Part shown: positions 53,229 to 62,945 of the stretch, in pieces
Layout: every line of letters starts with the position of its first letter
Numbering within the stretch: position 1 is the stretch's first letter
NCBI RefSeq assembly: GCF_026191725.2
Contig: NZ_CP120863.1
Location: forward strand, 1,158,001-1,222,000
Direction: 5' to 3'
Source: Roseibium porphyridii
Lineage (GTDB): Bacteria > Pseudomonadota > Alphaproteobacteria > Rhizobiales > Stappiaceae
Length of the DNA stretch: 64,000 nt
Position numbers and translations under genes: made by a program
Notes under the pieces: generated by a model
Databases searched by the model: none
What the model was told of the DNA's origin: nothing
Seen by the model: only the letters and a program-made list of their open reading frames with translations

Positions 53229-54050
53229 TTAGCCAGCATCCCGCTTGGCGATCCAGTCATGGTCTGGATGGTTTTGAAAGCGCCATTTGCGCATCGGGCC
53301 CGCCATGACATTCAAATAGTACATTTCATAGCCATAAGGTGCGCCGCAAGGGTGGTGACCTTTCGGAACCAACACGACATCATGACTGTTCATGGAAATG
53401 GACTCGTCCAGCGTTCCGTCTTCAGTGAAAACCCTTTGGTGCCCATAGCCCTGATCCGGGTTGAGACGGTGATAATACGTCTCTTCAAGATAGGTCATGT
53501 CCGGAAAATTGTCCTCGTCGTGCCGGTGAGGTGGATAGGACGACCAGTTGCCTTGAGGGGTGAAGACTTCCGTCACCAGGAGACTGTCGGCAACATCCGT
53601 TTCTTCCATGGCAATCGGGAAAATGTAGCGCGTGTTGGCGCCTTTACCACGTGTGACCTTTTCCGGTATCGGCAGAACCCGAGCCTTGTGGCCGCCTTTC
53701 CCCGGTGCGGTACACACGCCAACGGTGCAGTCGGTCGTGGCCGTTGCCGACCAGGTGGTTTCGTTTGGCACGTAGACGCTGTGTGGTGGCAGTTGCTCGA
53801 AAACGTTCATGCGCTCACCCTGCTCACCGAAGTCTTCTCCACCTGCAGAGACGCTGGCCTTGCCTTCGACCATGACCAGGATCACCTCTCGGTCCCCAGT
53901 CGCTTCACTGGTCGTCTCGCCCGCTTTCAGGCGATAGAGGGAGAACCCGACATATCCCCAGTCCGGCGACTTCGGTCCTTTTGCGCTTTCAACGGTGATG
54001 TCATGAACCTTGCCGCTTACACCGGTCGGTTTTCGAAGGAGGTCGCTCAT
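53229..54050 (-). CDS. iolB: 5-deoxy-glucuronate isomerase
   Basis: A 273-residue cupin-type isomerase of inositol breakdown, turning 5-deoxy-D-glucuronate to 2-deoxy-5-keto-D-gluconate. The double cupin is seen in YPPHRHDEDNFPDMTYLEETYYHRL, with metal-binding His and Glu, and HPCGAPYGYEMYYLNVMAG. It overlaps iolE by four bases (ATGA). Confidence 0.92.
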   Translation of the reverse strand: MSDLLRKPTGVSGKVHDITVESAKGPKSPDWGYVGFSLYRLKAGETTSEATGDREVILVMVEGKASVSAGGEDFGEQGERMNVFEQLPPHSVYVPNETTWSATATTDCTVGVCTAPGKGGHKARVLPIPEKVTRGKGANTRYIFPIAMEETDVADSLLVTEVFTPQGNWSSYPPHRHDEDNFPDMTYLEETYYHRLNPDQGYGHQRVFTEDGTLDESISMNSHDVVLVPKGHHPCGAPYGYEMYYLNVMAGPMRKWRFQNHPDHDWIAKRDAG

Positions 54051-54943
54051 GTTAGTTCCAACTCATTCGCAATGGCCTTGAGCGTATTAAGTCCCAGGCT
54101 CTGGTATTTGAACGGATTGTGGACCTCAGGGTCCTGCTCAGCCTCAATTACAATCCAGCCCTGATAACCGGCTTCTTTCAGGATCGTCAAAAGGGGATGA
54201 AAATCAATGCCACCTTCATGGTCACCCGGCACGGTGAACACACCTGCCCGGACACCATCCATGAAGGAGCTGCCGTTCGCTCTGATGTCCTGCATCACGG
54301 CAGGCCGGACGTTCTTGGCGTGGAAGTGGCCGACCCTGTCGATGTAAGTCTTCAGGACCGGTGCCGGGTCCTCGCCTTTGCTGCCGAAATAGCAGTGACC
54401 AGCATCAAAAAGCAGTTTCGTCGCCGGGCCGGTTGCGGCCATGAACGCATCGATTTGCGAAGGGGTTTCGACAACGGTTCCCATGTGGTGGTGATAGACA
54501 AGATCAATGCCTTGCTGCGCGCAAAAGGCTGCAAGTTCCTCCACCTTAACGCCAAAAGAATTCATCTCATCTGCGCTCAGTACCGGGCTTGTGGAAATAT
54601 CTACATCGGACCCTTGAATGGTGTTTGAGGTTTCGCAGGCTATGCAAACCTTGCAGCCATTGTGCTTCAGTTTGTCCAGATGCGGCTGGATCGCCTTCTT
54701 CTCGTCCTCAACCGACTGGGCTAGGAGATTTAGTGAGTACCAGCCGGATATGAACTTCAGGCCATGACTGGCGAGCAACTGTCTGAGTTCCTCGGGATCA
54801 TCCGGCCAACGGTGTCCGTTTTCGATGCCGTCAAAGCCGATTGTTGAAGCTTCCTGCAGGATGTGCTCCGTAGGTATGTGCGCACCGAGCGTCTGGTCGT
54901 CATCGTTTGCCCAGGCAATCGGGTTTGCGCCGTAAAGGATCAT
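54047..54943 (-). CDS. iolE: Inosose dehydratase
   Basis: A 298-residue TIM-barrel dehydratase (2-keto-myo-inositol dehydratase) of inositol breakdown. Family pieces: GANPIAWANDDDQTLGAHIP, YHHHMGTVVETPSQIDAFM, LLFDAGHCYFG and WIVIEAEQDPE with metal ligands. ATG at 54943 is used; the longer frame overlaps the iolD end in another frame. Overlaps iolB by four bases. Confidence 0.93.
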   Translation of the reverse strand: MILYGANPIAWANDDDQTLGAHIPTEHILQEASTIGFDGIENGHRWPDDPEELRQLLASHGLKFISGWYSLNLLAQSVEDEKKAIQPHLDKLKHNGCKVCIACETSNTIQGSDVDISTSPVLSADEMNSFGVKVEELAAFCAQQGIDLVYHHHMGTVVETPSQIDAFMAATGPATKLLFDAGHCYFGSKGEDPAPVLKTYIDRVGHFHAKNVRPAVMQDIRANGSSFMDGVRAGVFTVPGDHEGGIDFHPLLTILKEAGYQGWIVIEAEQDPEVHNPFKYQSLGLNTLKAIANELELT

Positions 54944-54966
54944 GTTTTCTTTGTCCCTGATGAGGA

Positions 54967-56805
54967 TTAGTCGGCGCGTTGATCTTTGAGCGCAGCCAAA
55001 TAGGTTTCGCGTGCTTCTTTGACCTGGGGCCGGTCGGAGACCTCTGGAACGGCAACGTCCCACCAATGACCGCCTCCTGCTTCACCTGGGCCGTGCATCG
55101 GATCGGTGTCGATCACGATCACAGTTGGAACCTGCCGCTCGCGGGATGCCAGGATTTGCGTTTCCAGGTCCGCAATGTCCTTCGCCTTTACCGCATGTGC
55201 GCCCATGGACGATGCATGAGCGACAAAATCGATCTCAGGCTGCACTTCAATATTGGCGCTTCGATAAAGATTGTTGAACTCGGCCCCACCGGTCCCCAAT
55301 TGCAGCCGGTTGATGCAGCCAAAACCACGGTTGTCGGTCAGGACCACCGTGAAAGGGACCTGACGCATAACAGCCGTCGCAAGTTCGGAGTTGGCCATCA
55401 TATAAGAACCGTCGCCGACGAAGCAGACAACGTTTCGATCAGGTTGCGCAAGCTTGACACCCATGGCACCGGCGATCTCGTAGCCCATACAGGAATAGCC
55501 ATATTCCATGTGGTAGCCGCCCTGGGGTGCTTGCCACAAAAGCTTGAGCGCACCCGGCATGGTTCCGGCGGCGCACATGGCAATGGTCTTCTCGTTCGCC
55601 GTGCGTTGAACCGCACCGATCACCTCTGCATCAAGTGGCAGGTAGTCGTCTGATACATCGGTTCGGGCGCTGCAGTGGGCATCAACCTTTGCAAGCCAAT
55701 TGAGACGTGACTGCGGTTCAAAAGCGCCAGACCGGTGATCCTTGAGTGTTGCGGACAGCCGCTCAAGGCAGACCTTGGCGTCACCGACAAGACCGATCGC
55801 GCCGTGTTTGTCCGCGTCATAGCCTTGAACGTTGATCGACACCAGTTTGCGACTTGCGCCTTTGAAAAGCGCCCATGAACCAGTCGTGAAGTCCTGAAAT
55901 CGTGTGCCAACGCCGATGACAAGATCGGCCTTTTCCGCCAGTTCGTTGGCGGACGCGGCGCCGTCGACCCCGGCAGCACCAAAATTCATCGGATGAGACT
56001 GTGCCAGCGCAGATTTGCCTGCCTGGGTTTCGATAATCGGTATGGCATGTCGGGTTGCAAAATCGGCAAGCGTTTCTTCGGCCTGCGAATAGACGACACC
56101 GCCACCACAAACAAGCACGGGGCGTTTCGCGGTCTCGATCAGGGCCGCAACGTCGGCGACATCCCGGTTGTCCGGTTCGGGGCGCCGAATGCGCCAGACC
56201 TTGGGTTCAAAGAAACTATCAGGATAGTCGAAGGCTTCGGCCTGAGTGTCCTGACAGAAGGAGAGCGTGACCGGGCCGCAATTGGCCGGGTCGGTCATGA
56301 CGCGGAACGCACGCGGTAAGGCGGTAAGCAGCTGCTCCGGGCGAGAGATCCTGTCGAAATAGCGGGATACGGGTCTAAAACAGTCATTGGCGGAAACCGT
56401 GCCGTCGTCGAAATCCTCAACCTGCTGCAGCACGGGATCCGGCGCTCGCCCTGCAAAGATGTCGCCAGGGATCAACAGAACCGGGAGGCGATTGACATGA
56501 GCAAGTGCTGCCGCGGTGACCATATTGGTTGCGCCCGGTCCGATCGAGGACGTGACTGCCATAGCGCGCCGACGCTGCTTTGCCTTGGCGTATGCAATGG
56601 CTGTGTGCGCCATAGTTTGCTCGTTCTGGCCACGCCAGGTCGGCATCGTGTTGCCGGCATGCTCCAACGCTTCGCCGAGGCCTGCGACATTGCCATGACC
56701 AAAAATGGCCCAGATGCCGTCGATGAAACGTTCGCCGTCTTCGGTCATCTGTGCCGAGAGATATCGGACCATGGCCTGCGCCGCGGTGAGGCGGATGGTG
56801 TTCAT
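54967..56805 (-). CDS. iolD: 3D-trihydroxycyclohexane-1,2-dione hydrolase
   Basis: A 612-residue thiamine diphosphate enzyme that opens the inositol ring. The ThDP motif GDGSYMMANSELATAVMRQ and the N-terminal PYR domain (GIWAIFGHGNVAGLGEAL, SSIGPGATNMVTAAALAHVN) are clear. Four-base overlap with iolC upstream and 23 bases before iolE. Confidence 0.94.
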   Translation of the reverse strand: MNTIRLTAAQAMVRYLSAQMTEDGERFIDGIWAIFGHGNVAGLGEALEHAGNTMPTWRGQNEQTMAHTAIAYAKAKQRRRAMAVTSSIGPGATNMVTAAALAHVNRLPVLLIPGDIFAGRAPDPVLQQVEDFDDGTVSANDCFRPVSRYFDRISRPEQLLTALPRAFRVMTDPANCGPVTLSFCQDTQAEAFDYPDSFFEPKVWRIRRPEPDNRDVADVAALIETAKRPVLVCGGGVVYSQAEETLADFATRHAIPIIETQAGKSALAQSHPMNFGAAGVDGAASANELAEKADLVIGVGTRFQDFTTGSWALFKGASRKLVSINVQGYDADKHGAIGLVGDAKVCLERLSATLKDHRSGAFEPQSRLNWLAKVDAHCSARTDVSDDYLPLDAEVIGAVQRTANEKTIAMCAAGTMPGALKLLWQAPQGGYHMEYGYSCMGYEIAGAMGVKLAQPDRNVVCFVGDGSYMMANSELATAVMRQVPFTVVLTDNRGFGCINRLQLGTGGAEFNNLYRSANIEVQPEIDFVAHASSMGAHAVKAKDIADLETQILASRERQVPTVIVIDTDPMHGPGEAGGGHWWDVAVPEVSDRPQVKEARETYLAALKDQRAD

Positions 56806-58748
56806 GCAGGTATTCCTTGATATTCAAAAGACTGCGAATGCGCGCGCGCTTTGTCCCAGATCCGGCAAAGGCGCTCGAACCTGTTGCTCATTTCAGCGAT
56901 GGTGTCTTCATTGCCAAGCTCACCGGCAAGCCACTTGCGTGCCGCGTCAGCAAATATGGTTCGGCCGACGGCAAAGCCTTTGACGAGTTCAAATTGTGCC
57001 GCTTCCGAAAAGCTTGCAGCCAGTTGGTCTTCCGGCGCATCCAAACCGAGGATTACGATGCCGCGGGTATTCGGATCGTTGTCGGTAATCGCCGCGCAAG
57101 CGCGGGACCAGGCCTCTTTTGTTGTGAGGGGCTCCAGCTTCCACCAGTCGGGATAAATGCCTATCTCGTAGATGCGGCGAATGACTTTGGCGGTCGTGTC
57201 ATCATCAACAGTGCCAACCTTTGATGGAATGACTTCCAAAAGAAGTTCCAGACCATTTCGCCTGCAGGCGGCAAAGAGACGTTTCAAGACGTCCTCCTGC
57301 AGGGCCTTCAAGTCTTCGGCGTCGTCAGGGTGATAGAAGCACAGCACCTTGACGACATGTTCTACCGGCCATTCGGCCAGGCCACCGAAATCGGGGCCGA
57401 TTTCCGGTTCCAGGCTCAAGGGGCGGGACGCTGGCCATTCAACAGGGTGTCCGATCCACAGTCCTGTGCCGGCAGCTTTATAGAGGGCATCGCGTCCCAG
57501 CCGGCTGTCGCACAAAATGCCGTAGCCGGGTTTTCCATCGGCAACCTTGAGCGCCGCATCGAGACACAGGTTCTTGAAAAAGCCCAGATGTTCGTGCGTA
57601 ACACCGGCTTCATCGGCCATCTGTTCCAGCTGTATCCTGTGATCAAATGCAAAAACGCGCATGGTGGACCAGTCGCCGCCATGAGACGTGTGCCGGTTGG
57701 TGGCCCAGTGGATCTGGTCCAGTTCCTTGTCTTTGCGCAAGGCCTTGTCCTTGACGCCGCGTTTGATGAAAAACTGGAGTTCTTCCCAGCTGGGATAAGC
57801 TGGCGTACAGCCGTGTCTGGAGACTGCGAAAGCGCCGCACGCATTGGCATAAGTCAGGGAAGTGACCCAGTCACAGCCTGTGATCCAGCCTTTGAGGAGA
57901 CCGGACATGAAACCGTCACCAGCGCCAAGGACGTTGAATACCTCGATCGGGAAGCCCGGTCCGGAAATGCCGTCATCGAGGCTTGATGGAATGTTCTCTT
58001 CGAATGCCACAGCCCCCATGGGACCACGCTTGCAGACGAGCGTTGCCTTGGATACCGCCCTGACGTTCCTCAATGCCTGCAAAGTATCTGTGGTGCCGCC
58101 GGCAATGTGAAATTCTTCTTCCGTCCCGACAATCAGGTCGAACAGCTCCAGGGTCGATTGCAGTTTTGCTGTGACTTCATCTGAGGCGATGAAGCGGTTC
58201 TCCCCGTCGCCGTGACCGGAGAGACCCCAGAGATTTGGTCTGTAGTCTATGTCGAGGGCCGTCTTGCCACCTGATTCACGCGCCAATTTCAGCGCCTTCA
58301 GCACTGCTGCTTCCGTCTTTGGGTGGCTCAAATGCGTGCCGGTCGCGACGATAGCTTTGGCAGAGGCAATAAAGTCCGGGTTGATGTCATCTTCACAGAG
58401 CGCCATGTCCGCGCAGTTCTCACGATAGAAAATCAATGGGAACTGTTCCTGATCCCGAATGCCCAGGAGGACAAGCGCGGTCAACCGGTCCGGGTCGGTG
58501 ACGACACCTTGGGTGTTGACCCCGTGGCGTTCTAGTTCTTCCCGGACAAAGCGGCCCATATGTTCGTCGCCAACCCTGGTGATCAGGCCGGACTTGAGAC
58601 CCAAACGGGCTGTGCCTGTCGCCATGTTGGTGGGCGAGCCGCCGATATACTTGTTGAAGGACGACATGTCCTCCAACCGGCCACCCACCTGGGCTCCATA
58701 AAGATCGACCGAAGACCGGCCGATCGTGATGACATCAAGTTCTTTCAC
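56802..58748 (-). CDS. iolC: 5-dehydro-2-deoxygluconokinase fused to DUF2090 domain
   Basis: A 648-residue two-domain protein. Residues 1 to about 330 are a PfkB kinase (GRSSVDLYGAQVGGRLEDMS, GGSPTNMATGTARLGLK, and the active-site GAGDGFMSGLLKGW) that phosphorylates 2-deoxy-5-keto-gluconate. The rest is a DUF2090 TIM barrel (FDHRIQLEQMADEAGVTHEH, FYHPDDAEDLKALQEDVLKR), an aldolase-like domain probably acting as IolJ. This fusion is common in proteobacterial iol clusters. Start GTG at 58748. Confidence 0.92.
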   Translation of the reverse strand: MKELDVITIGRSSVDLYGAQVGGRLEDMSSFNKYIGGSPTNMATGTARLGLKSGLITRVGDEHMGRFVREELERHGVNTQGVVTDPDRLTALVLLGIRDQEQFPLIFYRENCADMALCEDDINPDFIASAKAIVATGTHLSHPKTEAAVLKALKLARESGGKTALDIDYRPNLWGLSGHGDGENRFIASDEVTAKLQSTLELFDLIVGTEEEFHIAGGTTDTLQALRNVRAVSKATLVCKRGPMGAVAFEENIPSSLDDGISGPGFPIEVFNVLGAGDGFMSGLLKGWITGCDWVTSLTYANACGAFAVSRHGCTPAYPSWEELQFFIKRGVKDKALRKDKELDQIHWATNRHTSHGGDWSTMRVFAFDHRIQLEQMADEAGVTHEHLGFFKNLCLDAALKVADGKPGYGILCDSRLGRDALYKAAGTGLWIGHPVEWPASRPLSLEPEIGPDFGGLAEWPVEHVVKVLCFYHPDDAEDLKALQEDVLKRLFAACRRNGLELLLEVIPSKVGTVDDDTTAKVIRRIYEIGIYPDWWKLEPLTTKEAWSRACAAITDNDPNTRGIVILGLDAPEDQLAASFSEAAQFELVKGFAVGRTIFADAARKWLAGELGNEDTIAEMSNRFERLCRIWDKARAHSQSFEYQGIPA

Positions 58749-58780
58749 GTGCGCATTCCGTCCGTTGTGAGACCAGTTTT

Positions 58781-59572
58781 TTACACGGTTCCTCCGAGGG
58801 ATCCTTCGAGTTGAGCGAGTTCCTGTCCGCCAGCCATCAATTCCTGGAGTTCTTCTGCCTTGATGTCTCCGCGCTCGGCTGTTCCGAGGGTTTTCCCGCG
58901 GTTGAGCACGGTAAACCGGTCTCCGACGGCCATGGCATGGCGGACATTGTGGGTGATGAAGACAACGCCGATGCCCTTTTTGCGGACCTTGTCGATTGTG
59001 GCGAGCACATTGGAGGTCTGTCGCACACCGAGGGCGGATGTCGGCTCATCGAGAATGAGCACCTTTGCCCCGAAATAAACCGCCCTGGAAATGGCGACCG
59101 TCTGGCGTTCCCCGCCCGACAGGGTGCCAACAGCCTGGTCGGGCGAGCGCAGGTGAATGCCCATCTTGGCCATCTCGGCCATGGTGACCTCGTTGGCCTC
59201 GGCAAAGTCGAAGAACTTGAACGGGCCGACGCTCTTTCTGGGCTCGCGGCCCATCCAGAAGTTCCGGGTCACCGACATCAGCGGGATCATCGCCAGATCC
59301 TGGTACACCGTGGCAATGCCGGCCTCCATGGCATCGCGGGGCGTTGAGAAGGCCATCTCCTTGCCGTCGATCAGGATCTTGCCGCGGGTGGGCTTGTGCA
59401 CACCGGACATGGTCTTGATGAAGGTGGACTTGCCGGCGCCGTTGTCGCCGAGCAGGCAATGGCATTCGCCGGCCTTGACGGAGACGGAGACGCCGTTGAG
59501 AGCAATCACCGGCCCGAAATGCTTCTCGATGTCGACCAGTTCGATCAGGGGAGCTGTGTTTGCATCGGGCAT
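58781..59572 (-). CDS. Sugar-type ABC ATPase, single-domain RbsA/FrcA-like
   Basis: A 263-residue ATPase with Walker [13 protein letters not shown], signature LSGGERQT, Walker [13 protein letters not shown] and switch [11 protein letters not shown]. It has one ATPase domain rather than the tandem form of RbsA, as in FrcA of rhizobia. The context assigns it to inositol uptake. Separated from the permease stop by one base. Confidence 0.88.
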   Translation of the reverse strand: MPDANTAPLIELVDIEKHFGPVIALNGVSVSVKAGECHCLLGDNGAGKSTFIKTMSGVHKPTRGKILIDGKEMAFSTPRDAMEAGIATVYQDLAMIPLMSVTRNFWMGREPRKSVGPFKFFDFAEANEVTMAEMAKMGIHLRSPDQAVGTLSGGERQTVAISRAVYFGAKVLILDEPTSALGVRQTSNVLATIDKVRKKGIGVVFITHNVRHAMAVGDRFTVLNRGKTLGTAERGDIKAEELQELMAGGQELAQLEGSLGGTV

Positions 59573-59573
59573 C

Positions 59574-60707
59574 TCAACGTTCTCCTGTGATCATGCGGCG
59601 GATATAGGTGTTGAGGATCACGGCAAGCAGCAGGATCACCCCGAGGAACACTCTGAAGAGCGAACTCTCCACGCCGGCAAAGAACAGGCCCTGCTGGACG
59701 ACGCCGAAGATCAGCGCGCCAAGGGCGGCCCCGATGACCGAGCCGTAGCCGCCGGTCAGAAGCGCACCGCCGATCACCACGGAGATGATCGCCTCGAACT
59801 CCTTCAACAGACCGCGGTCGGCGGCCGCCGAGCCGAACTCCATCACCTGACAGGTGGCAAAGACGGTGGCGCAGAAGGCAGTGAACATGAACATGGAGAT
59901 CTTCACCCGGCTGACCGGCACACCGACATAGCGGGCGGCCTGGGCATCCCCGCCGGAGGCAAAGATCCAGTTGCCGAAGCGGGTGCGGGTCAGAAGAATG
60001 TGGCCGAAGATGATGAGGGCAATGGCCCAGATCATCAGCATGGGAATGCCCTCGACCACGGGCAGACCGGCCTTGGGGCCGGCCACGAAGGTGCCGACAA
60101 GGCCCAGATCCGCCAGCCAGACGAACACTCCGGAAAAGACCTTGCCGCCGAACAGCCAGGCGATCGGGTCGCCCTCGGCAACATCCTTGACGCCGCCGAT
60201 GATGGTCTTGCGGGTGGTGGCAATGGCAATGAAGATCGTCAGCCCGCGCAGGATATAGAGGAAGGCGAGCGTGACGATGAAGGAGGGCAGGCCGGTCTTG
60301 ATGACCAGATAGCCGTTGAGGGCGCCAATGCAAAGGGACAGGGCGAAGGCGACCAGAATGGCGAACCAGACGGGAAAGCCCCATTGCACGCTCATGAGAG
60401 CGATGATGATGCCGGAAAACCCGATCATGGAGCCGACGGACAGGTCGAACTCGCCGGCGATCATCAACAGGCAGGCGCCGACAGCGATGATGGCGAACTG
60501 GGCAGAAACGGTGCCCCAGTTGATGATGCCTTCGGCGGCGAACATGCCGCTGTCGCTGGCTATGCCGAGGAAGAACATGAATACGAGAATGGTGCCGCAA
60601 ATGGCGCCGAGCTCTGGGCGGATCAACGCCTTGCGCATGCGAGACATCTCGCGGACGCGTTCGTCTTTCTCTGGTTCTGGTGGGGCTGCCGTTTGGGTCT
60701 CAGCCAT
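59574..60707 (-). CDS. Inositol-type ABC permease (RbsC/FrcC-like)
   Basis: A 377-residue inner-membrane permease of the CUT2 class with eight to ten helices. Recognised by [20 protein letters not shown] and [27 protein letters not shown] precedes ATG 60707. Operon with the ATPase; the binding protein gene is upstream, after a hairpin. The DNA of this gene is visibly GC-richer than neighbours. Confidence 0.9.
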   Translation of the reverse strand: MAETQTAAPPEPEKDERVREMSRMRKALIRPELGAICGTILVFMFFLGIASDSGMFAAEGIINWGTVSAQFAIIAVGACLLMIAGEFDLSVGSMIGFSGIIIALMSVQWGFPVWFAILVAFALSLCIGALNGYLVIKTGLPSFIVTLAFLYILRGLTIFIAIATTRKTIIGGVKDVAEGDPIAWLFGGKVFSGVFVWLADLGLVGTFVAGPKAGLPVVEGIPMLMIWAIALIIFGHILLTRTRFGNWIFASGGDAQAARYVGVPVSRVKISMFMFTAFCATVFATCQVMEFGSAAADRGLLKEFEAIISVVIGGALLTGGYGSVIGAALGALIFGVVQQGLFFAGVESSLFRVFLGVILLLAVILNTYIRRMITGER

Positions 60708-60850
60708 GGTGTCCTCCTGCGTGCCGGTGTGGCCGGCCGCCTTGAGAAGCAGGAAAGGCCCGCTCCCATGCGGCCCGGCCGCAGAACAATGTTCTGGATG
60801 AAGCGCGCTCGACTTCGACTAAGGAGCGCCTGGGTTACGTTCTTGAGAAG

Positions 60851-60875
60851 GGAGAGGCGGGGAAACCGCCTCTCC
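60851..60875 (-). terminator. Hairpin after the inositol-binding protein gene
   Basis: GGAGAGGCGG (60851-60860) and CCGCCTCTCC (60866-60875) form a perfect 10-base stem with a 5-base loop in the SBP-permease gap. No strong T run follows on the minus strand, so it may stabilise the upstream mRNA rather than terminate. Confidence 0.6.
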
Positions 60876-60901
60876 AGTCGACCGCTCGGGCGGCCACTGC
60901 C

Positions 60902-61843
60902 TTAGCGGTACTCGCCGGCGAATTCTTCAACCTTCGCCAGAGCGTCCTTGGTGATGAAGCCCGGGCCGGAGTTGATGTTGTTGCCCGGAAGCACACCATA
61001 GCGCTGGTAGTTGGCCAGAACGATCACCGGCAGGTAGGCCTGCAGGAACGGCTGCTGGTCAATGCCCCACTGAATGGTGCCGTCCTTGATCGCCTTGACG
61101 ATCTCGGTGCCCAGATCAAAGGTGCCGAAGTAGATGTCGCCGGCCTTGCCCATTTCCTGAAGCGCCTGGATGGTCGGGTCCGCGGAGGTCGGGCCGAGCG
61201 TCAGGACAGCTTCCGTGTCCGGGTTGGCCAGAAGATACGCCTTGACCTTGTTCTTGATCTCGGCCGGATCCTGGCCACTGTCGATCATGCTGGTGCCCAG
61301 ATCCACACCCAGACCGTCGGCAAAGCCGCGGCAGCGCTCGCCAACCACAGGGTTGGAGACAACGTGGTTGACACACAGGAACGAGCCAACGCCATCACGC
61401 TTGGCGCGCTGACCGGCTGCAAGACCGGCATCATACTCAGGCTGGCCGACATACATCAGCGCACCGACATCGGCTGCCTGCTCAGGCGTGCCGGAGTTGA
61501 TGATGATCACGGGAACACCCTTGGCAACCGCATTCTGGATCGGTCCGGACAGAACGTCAGGATCGGCAAGCGTGGTGATGATGCCATCCGGGTTGGACGC
61601 AGCCGTCTGCTCGATGATGCGTGCCATGTCGGCAATGTCGCCTGTCGGCGGATTGCGATACTCAACCTCTGCTCCAACCTGCTCGCCAGCAAGTGCAAGG
61701 CCGTTCTTGATCGTGTTCCACCAGCTGTCGCTGTCAGGCGCATGGCTCACAAGAACAAAACGCTCGCCGTCCGCAACTGCCGATCCGCTCACACCCGTAA
61801 ACGCAATGGCGGCCGTCGCAAGCGCAATCAATGTCTTCTTCAT
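60902..61843 (-). CDS. Inositol-type periplasmic binding protein (RbsB-like)
   Basis: A 313-residue CUT2-class sugar-binding protein. The signal peptide MKKTLIALATAAIAFTGVSG ends near AVA-D. Mature segments are FVLVSHAPDSDSWWNTIKNG, GVPVIIINSGTPEQAADVGA and DLGTEIVKAIKDGTIQWGID. GGGAGGA precedes ATG 61843. First gene of the transporter-iol operon. Confidence 0.9.
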   Translation of the reverse strand: MKKTLIALATAAIAFTGVSGSAVADGERFVLVSHAPDSDSWWNTIKNGLALAGEQVGAEVEYRNPPTGDIADMARIIEQTAASNPDGIITTLADPDVLSGPIQNAVAKGVPVIIINSGTPEQAADVGALMYVGQPEYDAGLAAGQRAKRDGVGSFLCVNHVVSNPVVGERCRGFADGLGVDLGTSMIDSGQDPAEIKNKVKAYLLANPDTEAVLTLGPTSADPTIQALQEMGKAGDIYFGTFDLGTEIVKAIKDGTIQWGIDQQPFLQAYLPVIVLANYQRYGVLPGNNINSGPGFITKDALAKVEEFAGEYR

Positions 61844-61933
61844 TAGTTCCTCCCAAAACAAACCTCGCGGTTCAGACATCTTTCTGTCCGCGATTTCAAA
61901 ACTCGGCGTGGCTCGAGATCGAAAAACCACTTT

Positions 61934-61949
61934 TGGAATTTAAATTCCA
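61934..61949. promoter_or_regulatory. Candidate IolR operator 1
   Basis: TGGAATTTAAATTCCA is a perfect 16-base palindrome between the regulator and the operon it should control. Rhizobial IolR (RpiR type) sites have GGAA-N6-TTCC; this fits. Confidence 0.65.
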
Positions 61950-61985
61950 TTTTTTTCTCATTGCAACAGAAATTTTCCAAAAAAG

Positions 61986-62828
61986 TTATTTCCGGTTTCG
62001 TTCAGCCCCAACAGAGACTGCCAGAGCGATCGCAAGCGAAAGGCTTGCGGACAATGCGCGAAAGTCGCCGACATCAAGTTCGGAGACAAGCAACTGGATG
62101 GCCTTCAGGCGGGCAAGCGGGCTTGTGACCACATCTGTGATCGCCACAATATCGGCCCCGGATGCGCGGGCGCTGGTGGCCATGTCGATTGTCATTTCCG
62201 TATAGGGTGCAAAGGTCACAGCAATGACCGCATCGTTTGGGCGGATCAGGTGTTCCATGTTGATGTTGGCGATGCCGGAATGGAGGACCGCCGGCACATC
62301 CATTTTTTCAAACGCGTAGGCAAGGTAGGAGGTGACCGGAAAGGCCCGGCGAAAACCGATCATGTGAATAGTTTCCGCCCGGGACAGCACATCGACCGCC
62401 TGTTGCAAAGCCGAAGAATCCACCGTTGTCAGCAGATTTTCCAGCGACGCTCTTCCGACCTCGACAAATTCGGCCAGTAACGCAGAAGGAGATTCCGTGC
62501 CATGGTCGCGAAGCTTGGCGAGGCGGGTCGCATAGTCGGGCCATTTCTGGGAATAGTGCGAGCGGAACAACTTCTGCATCTGCGAGAAGCCGGAGAACCC
62601 CATCTCCTGGCAAAATCGCATGACGGCAGATGGCTGGACGTCAGCCCCTTCTGCAAGTTCGGCGACCGTTGAAACGGCGACCCGGTCCGGGTTTGCGGCA
62701 ATGAAATCGGCAAACTGTTTGAGCCGCTTGGGAAGCCGGTCTGCGGAACTGCCTAGCCGATTGAAGAACCCATCGACTGTTTCAGGGGCGGCGGATGCAG
62801 AAAGTTGCTCCGGGCTCATATCGTTCAT
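61986..62828 (-). CDS. iolR: RpiR-family regulator of inositol genes (IolR-like)
   Basis: A 280-residue regulator with an N-terminal HTH (STVAELAEGADVQPSAVMRF, about 53-72) and a C-terminal SIS domain (MIGFRRAFPVTSYLAYAFEK, VIAVTFAPYTEMTIDMA) that binds a phosphosugar, presumably an inositol intermediate. It lies between the two iol promoters, both carrying GGAA-type operators. Confidence 0.88.
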   Translation of the reverse strand: MNDMSPEQLSASAAPETVDGFFNRLGSSADRLPKRLKQFADFIAANPDRVAVSTVAELAEGADVQPSAVMRFCQEMGFSGFSQMQKLFRSHYSQKWPDYATRLAKLRDHGTESPSALLAEFVEVGRASLENLLTTVDSSALQQAVDVLSRAETIHMIGFRRAFPVTSYLAYAFEKMDVPAVLHSGIANINMEHLIRPNDAVIAVTFAPYTEMTIDMATSARASGADIVAITDVVTSPLARLKAIQLLVSELDVGDFRALSASLSLAIALAVSVGAERNRK

Positions 62829-62873
62829 CTATTTCTTCTTTTCCTGCTTGACACATTCCGTATAAAGTGATTT

Positions 62874-62889
62874 TGGAATTTTTATTCTA
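62874..62889. promoter_or_regulatory. Candidate IolR operator 2
   Basis: TGGAATTTTTATTCTA matches operator 1 at 13 of 16 positions and lies between iolR and idhA starts. A TTGACA at 62848 is a possible -35 element. Confidence 0.5.
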
Positions 62890-62945
62890 AATTGGCAAGG
62901 CGTTGGATCTGCTCGCGTGCTGCCGTCCATCCGGGAGGAAAACAA

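Noticed and set aside
53199..54164. A 321-codon plus-strand frame over iolB
   Set aside because: Shadow of iolB; no domain and no ribosome site.
59157..60905. A 582-codon open frame on the plus strand across the inositol permease
   Set aside because: It is antisense to two clear ABC genes and its sequence is low-complexity Asp/Gly/Gln/His-rich, as expected from a GC-rich shadow frame.
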